This document shows, one piece after another, positions 1 to 8,158 of a stretch of DNA of 41,934 nt. The notes beneath the pieces are model-generated. The model was given only the letters and a program-made list of their open reading frames with translations, ran no database searches and had not been told where the DNA came from. The position numbers were made by a program, and so were the translations under genes. The stretch is taken from positions 1-41,934 of the forward strand of contig JABIHH010000015.1 in the NCBI GenBank assembly GCA_018649725.1. The letters are read 5' to 3'. This stretch comes from Rhodospirillaceae bacterium. GTDB lineage: Bacteria; Pseudomonadota; Alphaproteobacteria; Rhodospirillales; UBA2165. Position 1 is the first letter of the stretch. Each line of letters begins with the position of its first letter.

Positions 1-839
1 AAGCCGATGGCGTGATAAAATTCAAACCGCTCATCCAGCAATAAAATGGCGAGGCCGGAGCCAACGATCGGCAGCATATAAGAAACTTGTCCGGCTTTAT
101 TCGGCCCAGCTAATTCCACGGCCCGGTTATAACAAAGATAGGCGACAATCGAGGATATCAACGCCAGATAAAACACCGCGCCAATTGTTTCAAGGCGAAA
201 CGGTGTTGGTTGAATATAAATCGTCTCCCAAATATAGAACGGCAACAGCATGATCATGCCGAAAAATATTGTGATGGCGAGAAAGCTCGTGCCATGCATC
301 TTGGGGCGCTTTGGCAATAGCACTGTATAAATCGCCCAACACAAAGTCGCCGTCAAAATCCAAAGATCACCGCTATTGAATTCCAGCGCCAATAGCCGCG
401 ATGGCTCACCTCGCAGAACAATGGCCGAGGTGCCAATTAGGGCCAAGACAAAACCGACACTCTGGGTTGCCGAGATGCCTTTACGAAAAAAAATGATCGA
501 CAGCAAAACAATAATCGATGGCCGGGATGAATTGATCAAAAAGGAGTTGATCGCCGTCGTCGTCAGCAAACCCTGGTAGACCAAGGTGTTGTAGATGGTG
601 ATGCTAAGCGCCGAGAGGACCAGAAGAATGACCCAATTGCCTTTAATCTTGGGCAGGTCTTCTCTGAGATGGGGCCAAGCAATGATGATCATAAAAGGCA
701 CCGCGACAACCCAGCGCCAAAAAACCAAACCAATTGGCGGGATGATGTCATTGACGCCCCGGGCGGTGATGGCATTGCCCGACCATGCAATCGCCGTCAG
801 CGCCATCAGTAAATAGGCATGGTTCCATATGAATTTCAT
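1..839 (-). CDS. DMT-superfamily (EamA) permease, C-terminus cut by window edge
   Basis: The minus strand is open from an ATG at 839 to the window edge, about 279 codons, with no stop inside. The translation begins MKFIWNHAYLLMALTAIAWS and is a chain of hydrophobic segments with the two-repeat layout of EamA drug/metabolite transporters. Motifs include an N-terminal WSGN-AITARG, a middle SRPSIIVLLS and a second repeat starting near GDLWILTATLCWAIYTVLLP. Family members are about 290-300 residues with ten membrane helices, so only the last few residues are missing. They export or import small metabolites; the substrate cannot be read from sequence. The start lies 11 bases downstream of the stop of the DUF938 gene on the same strand, so the two probably form one transcript. 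Confidence 0.88.
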   Translation of the reverse strand, partial: MKFIWNHAYLLMALTAIAWSGNAITARGVNDIIPPIGLVFWRWVVAVPFMIIIAWPHLREDLPKIKGNWVILLVLSALSITIYNTLVYQGLLTTTAINSFLINSSRPSIIVLLSIIFFRKGISATQSVGFVLALIGTSAIVLRGEPSRLLALEFNSGDLWILTATLCWAIYTVLLPKRPKMHGTSFLAITIFFGMIMLLPFYIWETIYIQPTPFRLETIGAVFYLALISSIVAYLCYNRAVELAGPNKAGQVSYMLPIVGSGLAILLLDERFEFYHAIG

Positions 840-850
840 TTTCTTAAGTA

Positions 851-1504
851 TTACTTTCGGCGGAAGATCAGGGTGAAATTATTGGACGGCATTGCCGCCG
901 CCTGATCAAGCACCAAGCCATTGGCCTGCGCAAATTCTTCTAACTCACTTTGATCCCGAACCCCCCATTCAGGATTTTGAGCCCTGAGGCTCACATCAAA
1001 TTCCGCATTGCTGGGTGCCGTGTGTTCGCCGTTCTTTTTGAAGGGGCCATAGACAAACAGCCTGCCTCGCTCGTTCAAATGCTTGCCCGCCCCTCGAAAC
1101 AAACCTTGAGCGACAGCGATGGGGGAAATATGAACCATGTTGAGCGAGATAATCGCGCTGAATTTTTCCGGCAGCGTTTTTTCTTGATCCAAAGACCACT
1201 TTGGTTCGGCGACATCCAATTGAGCCGCTGTTGAAAGATTAGTCAGTCGGCGGTCTGCCTGCCAAGCATCAATGCTGATTAGATTTTCTGGGTTAAGATC
1301 GGTTGGCCAAAAATTCAAATGTGGCAATGCCGCTGCAAAGGCAACAGCATGCTGACCTGACCCACTGGCAACCTCCAAGACATCACCTTCGATACCCGAC
1401 AGATTGTCCTTCAATAGGGCAACAATGAACTCCTGGTTTCGATGGAAAGCGGGCGCATCCATCCGGCCATCCGACTTTTGCTCTCTCGGTTCCGTATAAC
1501 TCAT
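851..1504 (-). CDS. DUF938 family SAM-dependent methyltransferase
   Basis: The product matches the DUF938 class I methyltransferase family: N-terminal FHRNQEFIVALL, a glycine-rich SAM loop VLEVASGSGQHA and the later segment MVHISP. An upstream in-frame start at 1537 exists. I prefer the ATG at 1504 (MSYTEPREQKSDGRM) because it has an AAGGGA ribosome site about seven bases upstream and gives the usual family length of about 217 residues. The substrate is unknown. It is probably cotranscribed with the DMT permease that follows on the minus strand and is divergent from the SDR gene. Confidence 0.88.
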   Translation of the reverse strand: MSYTEPREQKSDGRMDAPAFHRNQEFIVALLKDNLSGIEGDVLEVASGSGQHAVAFAAALPHLNFWPTDLNPENLISIDAWQADRRLTNLSTAAQLDVAEPKWSLDQEKTLPEKFSAIISLNMVHISPIAVAQGLFRGAGKHLNERGRLFVYGPFKKNGEHTAPSNAEFDVSLRAQNPEWGVRDQSELEEFAQANGLVLDQAAAMPSNNFTLIFRRK

Positions 1505-1570
1505 GACATTCCCTTCAAAACCACTTAATCTCACCACCGAATTCTTACCTGACTATAAAAGGAAATTTAC

Positions 1571-2332
1571 GTGGGTGAAATGCAGAATAAAGTTTGTGTG
1601 ATTACGGGCGGCGCCGGCAGCATTGGTTTGGCCAGCGCGCGGCAAATGTATGAGGCGGGTGCTAAGATTATGCTGGTCGATCTCAGGCATGAAAACCTTA
1701 CTGCCGCGAAAGCCAGTTTTGAAGACCAAGACCGGGTCGCGACCTGCCAAGCAGATGTTTCCGACACTGTCCAAACACAAAATTATATTTCAGAGACGAC
1801 AGACAAATGGGGCAAAATCGACGTGCTGTTTGCCAATGCCGGCTTTAGCGGCACTTCTGCCCCGGTCACCAATTATCCGGATGAAATTTTTGATAAAGTG
1901 ATGGCGGTCAATGTTAGAGGCACCTTCCTCGCCTGCAAAAATGCCCTGCCAGAAATGAACGATGGCGGCAGCATCATTATCACATCTTCGATTATGGGGG
2001 TCACGGCACGGCCTGGCAGCATCGCCTATATCGTCTCCAAACATGCCGTTATCGGCCTGATGCGTGGCGTCGCCAAAGAAGCCGCACCCAGGAATATCCG
2101 CGTCAATGTGCTGGCCCCTGGGCCGACCGACAATGCCTTCCAATTAGAGATCGAAGAGCGTGCCTCCAAAGCGTCCGGCACCAATGTCACCGAAATGCTC
2201 AACAACTGGATCTCGCTCGGCCGCCACGCCGATGAAAATGAAATCGCTAATATGGCCTATTTCCTGGCTTCGGATAAAAGCAGCTTCTCCACCGGCAGCG
2301 TCTTCATGGCCGATGGCGGTATGCACATTTAA
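1571..2332 (+). CDS. SDR family NAD(P)-dependent oxidoreductase
   Basis: This is a classical short-chain dehydrogenase/reductase of 253 residues. The nucleotide-binding TGGAGSIG is near residue 13, NAG follows in the middle strand, the catalytic serine is in TSSIMG and the YxxxK pair is in YIVSK. The C-terminal PGPTDN and the closing ADGGMHI are typical. An Asp (LVDLRH) at the end of the second strand favours NAD(H) over NADP(H). The GTG start at 1571 is supported by AAAGGAA about seven bases upstream; the next ATG (1580) is too far from it. The substrate, some alcohol or keto compound, is unknown. Confidence 0.92.
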   Translation: MGEMQNKVCVITGGAGSIGLASARQMYEAGAKIMLVDLRHENLTAAKASFEDQDRVATCQADVSDTVQTQNYISETTDKWGKIDVLFANAGFSGTSAPVTNYPDEIFDKVMAVNVRGTFLACKNALPEMNDGGSIIITSSIMGVTARPGSIAYIVSKHAVIGLMRGVAKEAAPRNIRVNVLAPGPTDNAFQLEIEERASKASGTNVTEMLNNWISLGRHADENEIANMAYFLASDKSSFSTGSVFMADGGMHI

Positions 2333-2385
2333 TAGAGCCAAAATCTAACATTGTAAAAAAACGGCAAGATTATTAATGTAAGTGT

Positions 2386-2428
2386 TGACTTACCAAAAGA
2401 ATATCTTTATTGGTAAGTCATGACTTAC
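2386..2428 (+). promoter_or_regulatory. Probable ArsR operator/promoter with three TGACTTAC half-sites
   Basis: TGACTTACCAA at 2386-2396 is mirrored by TTGGTAAGTCA at 2410-2420. The right arm continues into a perfect 16-base palindrome GTAAGTCATGACTTAC (2413-2428) whose centre contains the ATG of the arsR-type gene. A TTGACT -35-like hexamer (2385-2390) lies 17 bases before TATTGG (2408-2413). Transcription would then start at or next to the ATG, which has no clear Shine-Dalgarno. Autorepression by the ArsR protein is inferred. Confidence 0.7.
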
Positions 2429-2734
2429 GGTAATATTTTTCTCGCGCTTGGCGACCCGACGCGACGTTCGGTCCTTGAAGCGCTCCGCCACCAACCCATG
2501 ACGGTTGGCATGCTTGCCAAGCAAATGCCGGTCAGCCGGCCCGCGGTATCGCAACATTTAAAAATTCTGAAAGAAGCGGAACTGGTAACAGTCACGCCAA
2601 AGGGGGCGTCGAATGAATACGCGCTCAACAGAAAAGGCCTCGATGAGATCAGAGCTTGGCTCGATAGCATGTGGGATGATTCCCTGGAGGCCTTCAAAGC
2701 GCATGTCGATCAAAAACCCGAAAACAACAATTAG
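2420..2734 (+). CDS. ArsR/SmtB-family winged-helix transcriptional regulator
   Basis: The 104-residue protein has the standard ArsR layout: FLALGDPTRRSVLEAL at the N-terminus and a recognition helix region in MPVSRPAVSQHLKILKEAELV, followed by a wing (VTPKGASNEYALN). No metal-binding ELCVCD cysteine motif is present, so it belongs to the metal-independent branch often paired with an SRPBCC (AHSA1) protein. That is the case here: the SRPBCC gene starts 25 bases downstream. The start ATG lies inside a palindromic operator and lacks a convincing ribosome site, which suggests a leaderless message. Confidence 0.93.
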   Translation: MTYGNIFLALGDPTRRSVLEALRHQPMTVGMLAKQMPVSRPAVSQHLKILKEAELVTVTPKGASNEYALNRKGLDEIRAWLDSMWDDSLEAFKAHVDQKPENNN

Positions 2735-2759
2735 ACTCTGGTAAACTCAGGAGAAGAAC

Positions 2760-3230
2760 ATGAATAAGGTCAATCAAATACAACGCGTTGCGCCGATCGA
2801 AAAGAAAGTTCGCGTCAAGTCGACATCGGAGGCAGCCTTTAAGGCTTTCACTGAAGAAATTGCCTCCTGGTGGCCGCTCGACCGCCATTCCTTGGATTCA
2901 GAAAATGTCGACAGCCTAGTTTTTGAAGCTGAGCTCGGCGGCGCAATTTATCAGACAATGAAAGACGGCACGACAATCCCCTGGGCAAAGGTACAGAAAT
3001 TCACCCCTCCAGATGGCTTTGTCTTAGATTGGCATATTGGTGTTGAACCCGAAAATGCCTCCCGCGTAGAAGTCACTTTCAGCGATGCGGGCGACGGCAT
3101 GACCGAAGTTACCCTGCTTCACTCAGATTTTGAAAATTCATCACCGGAAGATCCAGAAGCCTATAAAGGCCATTATGCCAATGGCTGGGTAACGGTCTTT
3201 GAAGATTGTTTCGCCGGACATTTTAAATAA
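2760..3230 (+). CDS. SRPBCC (AHSA1/START-like) domain protein
   Basis: This 156-residue protein shows the AHSA1 pattern: IEKKVRVKSTSEAAFKAFTE at the N-terminus, a WWPL segment, a ...LDWHIG core strand and a C-terminal amphipathic helix beginning near HYANGWVTVFEDC. The fold forms a hydrophobic ligand cavity; ligands are not predictable. The ATG has a good AGGAGA ribosome site. It lies 25 bases after the ArsR gene and is very likely translated from the same message, the common ArsR-SRPBCC pairing in proteobacteria. A bulged hairpin with a T-run lies just after its stop. Confidence 0.9.
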   Translation: MNKVNQIQRVAPIEKKVRVKSTSEAAFKAFTEEIASWWPLDRHSLDSENVDSLVFEAELGGAIYQTMKDGTTIPWAKVQKFTPPDGFVLDWHIGVEPENASRVEVTFSDAGDGMTEVTLLHSDFENSSPEDPEAYKGHYANGWVTVFEDCFAGHFK

Positions 3231-3242
3231 AGCGGCAAAATA

Positions 3243-3263
3243 GGGATGCCTGGCACCCTTTTT
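3243..3263 (+). terminator. Probable rho-independent terminator between convergent genes
   Basis: GGG (3243-3245) and CCC (3256-3258) close a stem with an inner TGC/GCA pairing and one bulged A, followed by five T residues. It sits between the convergent SRPBCC and RidA genes and could act in both directions, because the minus-strand side is also followed by a T-rich stretch. Confidence 0.55.
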
Positions 3264-3264
3264 A

Positions 3265-3975
3265 CTAAAGCGTGAAAGTGCCTTCGATCTCGACAATGTC
3301 ATCATCGTTGAGAGCCGTGACGATATTGACGGTCATTGGCGGCAGGGGTTTGTTGTCCCAGAAACGTCCAAGCAGAGCCTCGATAATTTCGAGATATTTT
3401 TCATCGGTGACATAGAGCACCAAGCCCGCGGCAGCAGTGATGGGGGCGTCGCCGGTTTTTGCGATGAGGGCCATATTTTTAAGCGCCTGACGTATGCGAG
3501 GTGCCTCGCCAATGACCAGTTGGTCGGTTTCGGGATTGATGCCCCGCATGCCGGAGACAAAAACATGTGTGTCGGTTTTGATGCCAAGACTCCAGGTGGC
3601 TGTCGGCGTGAAAGCTTCTTCGGGCGCGAGATAATTTAAGGGTGTGCTGTCCTCATCCGGAAGCCTGAAAACCGCATCGATCTCAACAAAGTCATCGCCG
3701 AGATAATCCACCTCAATAATTGTACGGCAGGGGAAAGGGCCATCCTCCCCCCAGATCTCTTTTTGAATTTCATTGATCAACGGTCGGTCCCTGGCCATAT
3801 CGGCGACGGCAACCACCAAGCGGACGGTCTCGCTGAGGTTCGAGCCACTTTCCCGCACCACTGCCGCCATGTTCATAAAAATTTGCCGTACCCGGTCGAG
3901 CGGGCCGACAACTAATTCTCCGGTTTCAGGATCGATGCCATGTTGGCCATTGAGGGGGAGAAAATTTTCGCTCAT
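3265..3975 (-). CDS. Tandem RidA (YjgF/YER057c/UK114) domain protein
   Basis: The 236 residues contain two RidA-like domains, about 1-105 and 115-236. RidA enzymes hydrolyse reactive enamine/imine intermediates using a conserved arginine. The first domain keeps it (R84 in PCRTIIEVD); the second has M214 at the equivalent place (PPMTVNIV), so probably only one site is active. The first domain also starts late, directly at the LNGQHGIDPETGELV strand, so its first beta strand looks shortened. The ATG at 3975 overlaps the stop of the upstream ABC-F gene (ATGA), which implies translational coupling. Confidence 0.88.
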   Translation of the reverse strand: MSENFLPLNGQHGIDPETGELVVGPLDRVRQIFMNMAAVVRESGSNLSETVRLVVAVADMARDRPLINEIQKEIWGEDGPFPCRTIIEVDYLGDDFVEIDAVFRLPDEDSTPLNYLAPEEAFTPTATWSLGIKTDTHVFVSGMRGINPETDQLVIGEAPRIRQALKNMALIAKTGDAPITAAAGLVLYVTDEKYLEIIEALLGRFWDNKPLPPMTVNIVTALNDDDIVEIEGTFTL

Positions 3976-5795
3976 GCGCCCGCCTCCAAGTCTTCGCGCT
4001 GCATTTCGAGCTCCAGCCAGCGCTCTTCCGAACTTTCCAATTCTGTTTCTGCGGCAGAAAGGGCGGCGGCGGATTTCTCGAAGCCTTCTGGATTTTTCGC
4101 ATAGTAATCTGGTGTCGACATCTGATATTGCAAACCTTCAATTTCCGCCTGAAGCTCGGCAATCCGCGTCGGCAATGTCTCAAGCGCATGTTTATCCTTA
4201 AATGACATGCGGTGCGATTTGTCATTCGAATTTGGTGAATTAAGAGATTTACTTTCTTTCGCGGCTTTGGGCTTTTCCGCACTCTCTACTTTGCGCGTCA
4301 AATCCTTCTTTTGAGCCTGCATATCCGTGTAGCCACCGGCATATTCAATCCAAAACCCGGGCATCTCGTCACTCGGTGCAATCGTTGAGGTGACAATGCG
4401 ATCCAGAAAATCCCGGTCATGGCTGACCAACAAGACCGTGCCGGCATAATCGGCGATGAGTTCCTGCAACAGATCGAGCGTTTCCAAATCGAGATCATTG
4501 GTCGGCTCGTCAAGAATCAGCAAATTTGACGGTCGGGCAAAAGCGCGGGCCAGCATCAGGCGACCTCGCTCACCGCCGGAAAGCGCGCTGACGACGGTCG
4601 GTGCTTGCTCAGGCGCGAATAGGAAATCTTTCATATAGCTCATGACATGGCGCGGTTGATCGCCGATAAAAACCATATCCGAGCCCCCGCCGGTAAGCGA
4701 ATCGCTCAAACTGGTATTAGCGTCCAGGCTTTCGCGGCGCTGATCAAGGCTGACCATTTCCAATTTGGCACCAGAGCGGACAGTACCTTCATCTGGCGCT
4801 AATTCTCCGGTCAGCATTTTCAACAACGTCGTCTTACCGGCACCGTTTTGGCCAACGAAGCCGACCCGGTCCCCTCTGAGCACGCGGGTCGAGAAATTTT
4901 TGACAATATCGCGCCCGTCATAGGCTTTGGAAATGGCTTCTGCTTCGAAGACCAGTTTGCCCGATGCCTTGGCCTCGGTCGCGACCATTTTTACCGAGCC
5001 ACCATCAATACGCTGTTCGCGGCGCTGCTGGCGGAGACCATGCAGATCGCTTAGGCGTCGGACATTGCGTTTCCGCCGCGCCGTCACGCCATAGCGCAGC
5101 CAATGTTCTTCACGCACAATTTTTCGGTCGAGCTTGTGGCGGTCGAGCTCCTCTTGTTCCAGCACCTCATCCCGCCACGCTTCATAATCTTTAAAGCTCT
5201 GATCGAGCCGACGCGTCTGACCGAGGCTCAGCCATACCGTCGATTGCGAGAGATTTTCCAAAAAACGCCTATCATGGCTAATGAGCACAAGAGCCGATCG
5301 AATGCTTTTCAGCTCCCTTTCCAGCCATTCAATGGCGGCCACATCCAAATGGTTGGTCGGCTCATCAAGCAATAAGATATCGGGTTCGGGTGCCAACGCC
5401 CGGGCCAGCGCCGCGCGTCTCGCCTCGCCACCTGAAAGCTGGCTGGGATCTTCTTCGCCGGTGAGCCCAAGCTGTGCCAACAAATACGCTGCTCGGTAGG
5501 AATCATCGCCCGGCGCCAGCCCGGCTTCGGCATAATCGAGCGTTGTCTTAAAGCCGGAAAAATCAGGCTCCTGCGGCAGGTAGCGCACCGTTACGCCAGG
5601 CTGAATAAACACCTCACCATTATCGGCCTCAACCAGACCGGCCGCGATCTTCAATAAAGTCGATTTGCCGGAGCCATTGCGGCCCACAAGGCAGATGCGA
5701 TCGCGCTCAGATACCGATAGCTCTGCCCCCTCGAGCAACGGTGTGCCGCCAAAGGTCAGGTTGATGTCCCGCAAAATGAGTATCGGTGGTGCCAT
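3972..5795 (-). CDS. uup: ABC-F family ATPase, Uup-like
   Basis: This is a duplicated ABC ATPase without membrane segments. Domain one has GRNGSGKST, LSGGEARR and LLLDEPTNHLD; domain two has GQNGAGKTT, LSGGERGR and LILDEPTNDLD. Between them lies the arginine/lysine-rich linker (WLRYGVTARRKRNVRR) of ABC-F proteins. A C-terminal coiled coil (about the last 80 residues, rich in E, K and L) identifies the Uup branch, which acts on ribosomes and branched DNA. I chose the ATG at 5795 (MAPPILILRDINL, 607 residues); the longer frame to 5879 adds 28 residues without family similarity. It is coupled to the tandem RidA gene by a 4-base overlap. Confidence 0.92.
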   Translation of the reverse strand: MAPPILILRDINLTFGGTPLLEGAELSVSERDRICLVGRNGSGKSTLLKIAAGLVEADNGEVFIQPGVTVRYLPQEPDFSGFKTTLDYAEAGLAPGDDSYRAAYLLAQLGLTGEEDPSQLSGGEARRAALARALAPEPDILLLDEPTNHLDVAAIEWLERELKSIRSALVLISHDRRFLENLSQSTVWLSLGQTRRLDQSFKDYEAWRDEVLEQEELDRHKLDRKIVREEHWLRYGVTARRKRNVRRLSDLHGLRQQRREQRIDGGSVKMVATEAKASGKLVFEAEAISKAYDGRDIVKNFSTRVLRGDRVGFVGQNGAGKTTLLKMLTGELAPDEGTVRSGAKLEMVSLDQRRESLDANTSLSDSLTGGGSDMVFIGDQPRHVMSYMKDFLFAPEQAPTVVSALSGGERGRLMLARAFARPSNLLILDEPTNDLDLETLDLLQELIADYAGTVLLVSHDRDFLDRIVTSTIAPSDEMPGFWIEYAGGYTDMQAQKKDLTRKVESAEKPKAAKESKSLNSPNSNDKSHRMSFKDKHALETLPTRIAELQAEIEGLQYQMSTPDYYAKNPEGFEKSAAALSAAETELESSEERWLELEMQREDLEAGA

Positions 5796-5858
5796 GGGAT
5801 GCGTATTTAACGAGGGTTTTGGCTCAGAGCAAGCCCGGAAATGCCCGGAAATCCTGTA

Positions 5859-5898
5859 ACTACGGTTTAAGTAGCACATTACTACAGATTTAGTAGCA
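5859..5898 (+). promoter_or_regulatory. 11-bp phased CTAC/GTAG operator-like array
   Basis: Two near-identical 18-base units (5859-5876 and 5881-5898) repeat with a 22-base period. Within them CTAC (5860), GTAG (5871), CTAC (5882) and GTAG (5893) recur exactly every 11 bases in alternating orientation. The array lies between the divergent starts of the ABC-F gene and the DUF1127 gene, so it could serve either. The binding protein is unknown. Confidence 0.5.
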
Positions 5899-5960
5899 TC
5901 TTTTTCTTAAGGATCGGCCTAAGTTCGGAAAATCAACTTAAGGAAACTGGAGACTAAATC

Positions 5961-6200
5961 ATGACAACCCTCGCCCTTTGCCTCTTTGGAAGTGGGAAAA
6001 TCAACTACATCCAATATTTTTTTGGCGATTTTATTAAATACATGAAACTGATCAATCGCATCCTTGAGCATGAAGCGAAGAAAAAAGCATCTGAGCGGAA
6101 TGTAAAAGCAATCACCGATCAGCAACTTCGCGATATCGGTATTACCCGCGCCCAAGCATCGGTGGCGGGCTATCGCGTCGCTCCTGGCCGGCGGCGCTAA
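5961..6200 (+). CDS. DUF1127 (YjiS-like) small protein
   Basis: The C-terminal half, RNVKAITDQQLRDIGITRAQ, is the DUF1127 signature, a short arginine-rich helical domain. The domain is abundant in alphaproteobacteria, where some members bind RNA or take part in phosphate and carbon homeostasis. The 79-residue frame has a GGAG ribosome site eight bases before the ATG at 5961. An internal ATG at 6042 (MKLINRILEHEAKK) would give a typical DUF1127 length of about 52 residues and cannot be excluded. The hydrophobic first 27 residues are unusual for the family. Confidence 0.8.
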   Translation: MTTLALCLFGSGKINYIQYFFGDFIKYMKLINRILEHEAKKKASERNVKAITDQQLRDIGITRAQASVAGYRVAPGRRR

Positions 6201-6214
6201 TGGCTATTTCCGCG

Positions 6215-6529
6215 CTAATTGCCCTCTGGCGTTTTGGGCGCGGCAGCCGGGTTCCATTGGCCGCGGCGCATGCGAGTGATTTTAACCGATTTGAAAACCC
6301 CGGCTTTACGGAGCGGCTCATTAGCAGAGAATCTTTCCGCCTCTTCGCGGTTGGCAACATTGAGAATAAGCACCGAGCCGATGCGCCCCTCAGCGTCATC
6401 CGGCATCAGCGCGCCGCCGAGCACAAGTATATCTTCATGTTCTTCTAAATATTTAAAATGTGCCGGTTTGTGAATGTCACGAAGCGGCTGAGAATCTTCA
6501 ACATCTTCCTGATAAATAATATAGAGCAT
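6215..6529 (-). CDS. YCII-related (YciI-like) domain protein
   Basis: The 104 residues fit the YCII fold: a first strand MLYIIYQEDVEDS, a conserved HKPAHFKYLEEH containing the typical histidine, GGALMPDDAEGRIGSVLIL, and a C-terminal strand. Family members are small ferredoxin-like enzymes or binding proteins acting on unstable metabolites. It starts 17 bases after the stop of the RidA gene on the same strand, so the two probably form an operon, consistent with shared metabolite-damage work. The 25 residues after the fold (RRGQWNPAAAPKTPEGN) look disordered. Confidence 0.85.
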   Translation of the reverse strand: MLYIIYQEDVEDSQPLRDIHKPAHFKYLEEHEDILVLGGALMPDDAEGRIGSVLILNVANREEAERFSANEPLRKAGVFKSVKITRMRRGQWNPAAAPKTPEGN

Positions 6530-6545
6530 GGTCTTCGTCCTACTT

Positions 6546-7016
6546 TTATTTTTTCAGCGTAAAAAGCGCTTCAATCTCGACGGTGACGTTATAGGGCATC
6601 GAATTCACGCCGACCGCGGTTCGTGTATGTTTGCCAAGCTCGCCAAAAATATCATGCATCAGTTCCGAGGCACCATTGACCACTTGCGCGACTTGATCGA
6701 AGCCTTCGATTGTTGCCACAAAGCCGCGCAAATTCAGCACCCGTTCAATCCGGTCGAGATCACCGTCCAACGCGTGCTTAGCCTGGGCCAGGACATTGAG
6801 TGCTGATAACCGGGCGGCGGCCTGGCCCGCTTCGAGGCTTTGCTCACGCCCGACATGACCGATATATTTGATGTCGCCATCAATCGCTGGCAACTGGCCA
6901 GAGACACGCAACGTGCCATTATAAATCAGATAGGTCTCGATTTTAGCTGCTTTCGGAATGGCGGCGGCGGGTATTTCAATCCCAAGCTCTGCCAGACGTG
7001 CCTCAATGTTTGCCAT
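6546..7016 (-). CDS. RidA family protein (YjgF/UK114-like subgroup 1)
   Basis: The 156-residue protein starts IEARLAELGIEIPAAAIPKA and ends with HTRTAVGVNSMPYNVTVEIEA, the pattern of the longer RidA subgroup. It keeps the conserved arginine (HTRTAVG) that positions the imine substrate in deaminating RidA enzymes. The protein is probably a cytosolic trimer. It is the first gene of a minus-strand pair with the YciI-like gene. A second RidA-type gene lies 2.6 kb away, next to the ABC-F gene, but belongs to another subgroup and is a tandem fusion. Confidence 0.9.
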   Translation of the reverse strand: MANIEARLAELGIEIPAAAIPKAAKIETYLIYNGTLRVSGQLPAIDGDIKYIGHVGREQSLEAGQAAARLSALNVLAQAKHALDGDLDRIERVLNLRGFVATIEGFDQVAQVVNGASELMHDIFGELGKHTRTAVGVNSMPYNVTVEIEALFTLKK

Positions 7017-7161
7017 AAAATCATTCCTCTCCTTTTGCCGGTTAGTTTAATTCCTCCCGCCCCTTTGTCTAGAAATCAAATGATCTGGAACCTTTCAAAA
7101 TCACCTGCAAACTGCTAGAGAATTCGAACAAGAAAATCCAATGGGGAAAAGAGTAAAGTCT

Positions 7162-8151
7162 ATGAAAGCAATCCGCGTTACCGAGAAATCCGAAAGCTCT
7201 GATGATCTGAAATTAGAGCTCGCCGAAGTCGAGACACCAAAAATTAAGGATGGGGAATGTCTGGTAGAAATCCATGCCAGCGGCATCAACCCGAGCGACG
7301 TCAAAGCATTGCTCGGTAAAATGCCAAACCTCACCTGGCCGCGCACACCAGGCCGGGATTATGCCGGCGTTGTCGTTGAAGGACCAAGCGAATTGATCGG
7401 TAAGGAAGTTTGGGGTACCGGCGGTGATCTCGGCATGGGGCGCAATGGCGCACATGCGGAGTTCAATGTCGTCGATGCGGCGGGTATTCGAGAAAAGCCC
7501 AAAAATCTTTCGATGGCGGAAGCCGGTTCGATCGGCGTTTCCTGGACATGCGCGTGGCTGGGTATGGTACCCGGCGCCCATGTTGCTTCAGGCGAAACCG
7601 TTGCAGTCCTCGGCGCCAATGGCAAAGTTGGCGAATCCGCCATCCAAATCGCTACCGCCGCCGGTGCCAGCGTCATTGCGGTCGAGCGCTCACGCGATGA
7701 ATATTATGGTCACGCAACAGGGCCGGTTGATGTCGTTAACCTCGAAAAAGAGCCTGATCTGCAAAAAGCGATCATGGATCGCACAGCTGGCAAAGGCGCT
7801 GACATTATTATGAACACCGTCGGCAGCCCTTATTTTGACGTCGCTTGCAATTCCATGGCCAAACAAGGCCGGCAGATTATCGTTACCACGATTGTCGAAG
7901 ACAACACGATCAATCTTCGGACTTTCTACCGCGGCAATTATCGTATGATCGGCGTCAGCAACATGGATCACGACAATATTCTTTCCGGGGAATTGCTGGA
8001 AGATATGAAGTCCGGCTTTGAAAGCGGTGCCTATAAGCCCTATCCGATCAAAGACGAAAATGTCTACAGCCTGGAAAATGCGGGTGAGGCTTATAAAATT
8101 GTGCTCAAAGGCCTGTCGCGTGATCGTATTGTCATCAACCCAAAAGCCTGA
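7162..8151 (+). CDS. MDR/zinc-type alcohol dehydrogenase superfamily (quinone reductase-like) oxidoreductase
   Basis: The product has the two-domain MDR fold: an N-terminal GroES-like part (ASGINPSDVKALLG, PRTPGRDYAGVV) and a Rossmann part with AVLGANGKVGESAIQIA. Structural and catalytic zinc cysteines are not evident, as in quinone oxidoreductase-like members, so it probably reduces activated double bonds or quinones with NAD(P)H. The frame opens at 7141, but MKAIRVTEKSE at 7162 is the typical beginning of the fold, so I start there; the ribosome site is weak either way. The aminopeptidase gene follows after seven bases and is probably cotranscribed. Confidence 0.88.
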   Translation: MKAIRVTEKSESSDDLKLELAEVETPKIKDGECLVEIHASGINPSDVKALLGKMPNLTWPRTPGRDYAGVVVEGPSELIGKEVWGTGGDLGMGRNGAHAEFNVVDAAGIREKPKNLSMAEAGSIGVSWTCAWLGMVPGAHVASGETVAVLGANGKVGESAIQIATAAGASVIAVERSRDEYYGHATGPVDVVNLEKEPDLQKAIMDRTAGKGADIIMNTVGSPYFDVACNSMAKQGRQIIVTTIVEDNTINLRTFYRGNYRMIGVSNMDHDNILSGELLEDMKSGFESGAYKPYPIKDENVYSLENAGEAYKIVLKGLSRDRIVINPKA

Positions 8152-8158
8152 GGTTTAA

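Noticed and set aside
376..816. Two plus-strand ORFs at the left end
   Set aside because: They lie antisense to the DMT permease, have no ribosome sites and no family features; the minus strand frame reads as a clear transporter.
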